From: CAYVBN01 sp964538565
Lineage (GTDB): Bacteria > Pseudomonadota > Alphaproteobacteria > Rhizobiales > Xanthobacteraceae
Assembly: GCA_964538565.1 (NCBI GenBank)
Contig: CAZIGW010000138.1
Span: forward strand, 1-7,620
Length of the DNA stretch: 7,620 nt
Reading direction: 5' to 3'
Part shown: positions 7,130-7,620 of the stretch, in pieces
Layout: every line of letters starts with the position of its first letter
How positions within the stretch are numbered: position 1 is the first letter of the stretch
Position numbers and translations under genes: made by a program
Notes under the pieces: model-generated
Told to the model about the DNA's origin: nothing
The model's input: the letters and a program-made list of their open reading frames with translations, nothing else
The model's database searches: none

Positions 7130-7620
7130 GTGAGCCCACGCGCCAACCGCCTGACCGACGTCTCCGGCCTGCGTGTCGGGCAGGCGCACGACGCGGCGCT
7201 CGGTTCGGGCGTGACGGTCGTGGTCTTCGACGCGCCGGTGGTCGCCGGCGTCGACGTGCGCGGTGGCGGACCGGGTACGCGCGAAACCGACCTGCTCGAT
7301 CCGGCGATGACGGTCGACCGGATCGACGCCATCACCTTCTCGGGCGGTTCCGCCTTCGGGCTCGACGCCGCCTCCGGCGTGCAGGCGTGGCTTGCGGAGC
7401 ACGGGCGCGGCTACGCGGTCGGCGGGGTGCGCGTGCCGATCGTTCCGGGCGCGATCCTGTTCGATCTGCTCAACGGCGGCGACAAGGCCTGGGGCCGCTA
7501 CCCGCCCTACCGCGAACTCGGCTACGCCGCCGCGGCGAGCGCTGCCGGAGAATTCAAGCTCGGCACCGCCGGCGCCGGCACCGGCGCCACCACCGCCAAT
7601 AACAAGGGCGGCGTCGGCTC
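7130..7620 (+). CDS. P1-family (S58, DmpA/NylC-like) peptidase, 5' part, runs off the window
   Basis: Only the first 163 residues, plus two bases of a 164th codon (TC, necessarily Ser), lie in the window; full-length members are about 320-370 residues. Visible family features are LTDVSGLRVGQAHD (8-21), a GVTVVVFD strand, RGGGPGTRETDLLDP (44-58), the glycine-rich ITFSGGSAFGLDAASGV (68-84), VPIVPGAILFDL (102-113), and GTAGAGTGATTANNKGGVGS at the edge (145-164). Members are N-terminal nucleophile hydrolases that cut themselves into two chains before a Ser/Thr. Some are aminopeptidases (DmpA, BapA) and others nylon-oligomer hydrolases (NylC), so the substrate cannot be told here. GTG 7130 has GAGGA 5 bases upstream. 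No signal peptide is seen, so it is probably cytoplasmic. Divergent from ccdA with no obvious functional link. Confidence 0.88.
   Translation, partial: MSPRANRLTDVSGLRVGQAHDAALGSGVTVVVFDAPVVAGVDVRGGGPGTRETDLLDPAMTVDRIDAITFSGGSAFGLDAASGVQAWLAEHGRGYAVGGVRVPIVPGAILFDLLNGGDKAWGRYPPYRELGYAAAASAAGEFKLGTAGAGTGATTANNKGGVG

Noticed and set aside
6970..7602. 210-codon + strand frame starting MIDAENVILAAAAWSRAAAMP
   Set aside because: Its second half overlaps the S58 peptidase out of frame and is Arg-rich; the first 50 residues resemble no family I know and lack a good ribosome binding site.

Overview
The window is GC-rich and reads like a chromosomal segment of an alphaproteobacterium, most likely of the order Hyphomicrobiales (Rhizobiales). 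The evidence is strong G/C preference at third codon positions, a liv gene order typical of that group, and two copies of a palindromic intergenic repeat (around GCATGATC, CCGAAAA and TTTTCGG) of a kind I remember as abundant in those genomes. The taxonomic call is inference.

Positions 256-5901 hold a complete high-affinity branched-chain amino acid ABC importer (HAAT family) on the + strand: permeases livH (256-1170) and livM (1186-2505), ATPases livG (2502-3341) and livF (3338-4096), a small membrane protein gene (4272-4634, DUF6867-like) and the periplasmic binding protein livK (4750-5901). livM/livG and livG/livF overlap by 4 bases, so translation is probably coupled. The livF to small-gene gap holds a perfect 58-bp tandem duplication of the palindromic repeat, ending one base before the small gene's Shine-Dalgarno sequence. 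A compact 7-bp hairpin lies ahead of livK. Solute would be bound by LivK in the periplasm, pass through LivH-LivM, and be driven by LivG-LivF ATP hydrolysis.

Positions 5902-6108 are a convergent spacer. On the - strand, 6109-6843 encodes a CcdA-type membrane thiol-disulfide transporter, which supplies electrons to the periplasm for cytochrome c maturation or related thioredoxin-like proteins. Positions 6844-7129 are a divergent spacer. From 7130 to the window end runs the first part of a P1-family (MEROPS S58, DmpA/NylC-like) N-terminal nucleophile peptidase on the + strand, cut off at its probable catalytic motif.

Most of the window is well-known biology. The least explained parts are the conserved small membrane protein inside the importer operon and the duplicated palindrome next to its ribosome binding site.
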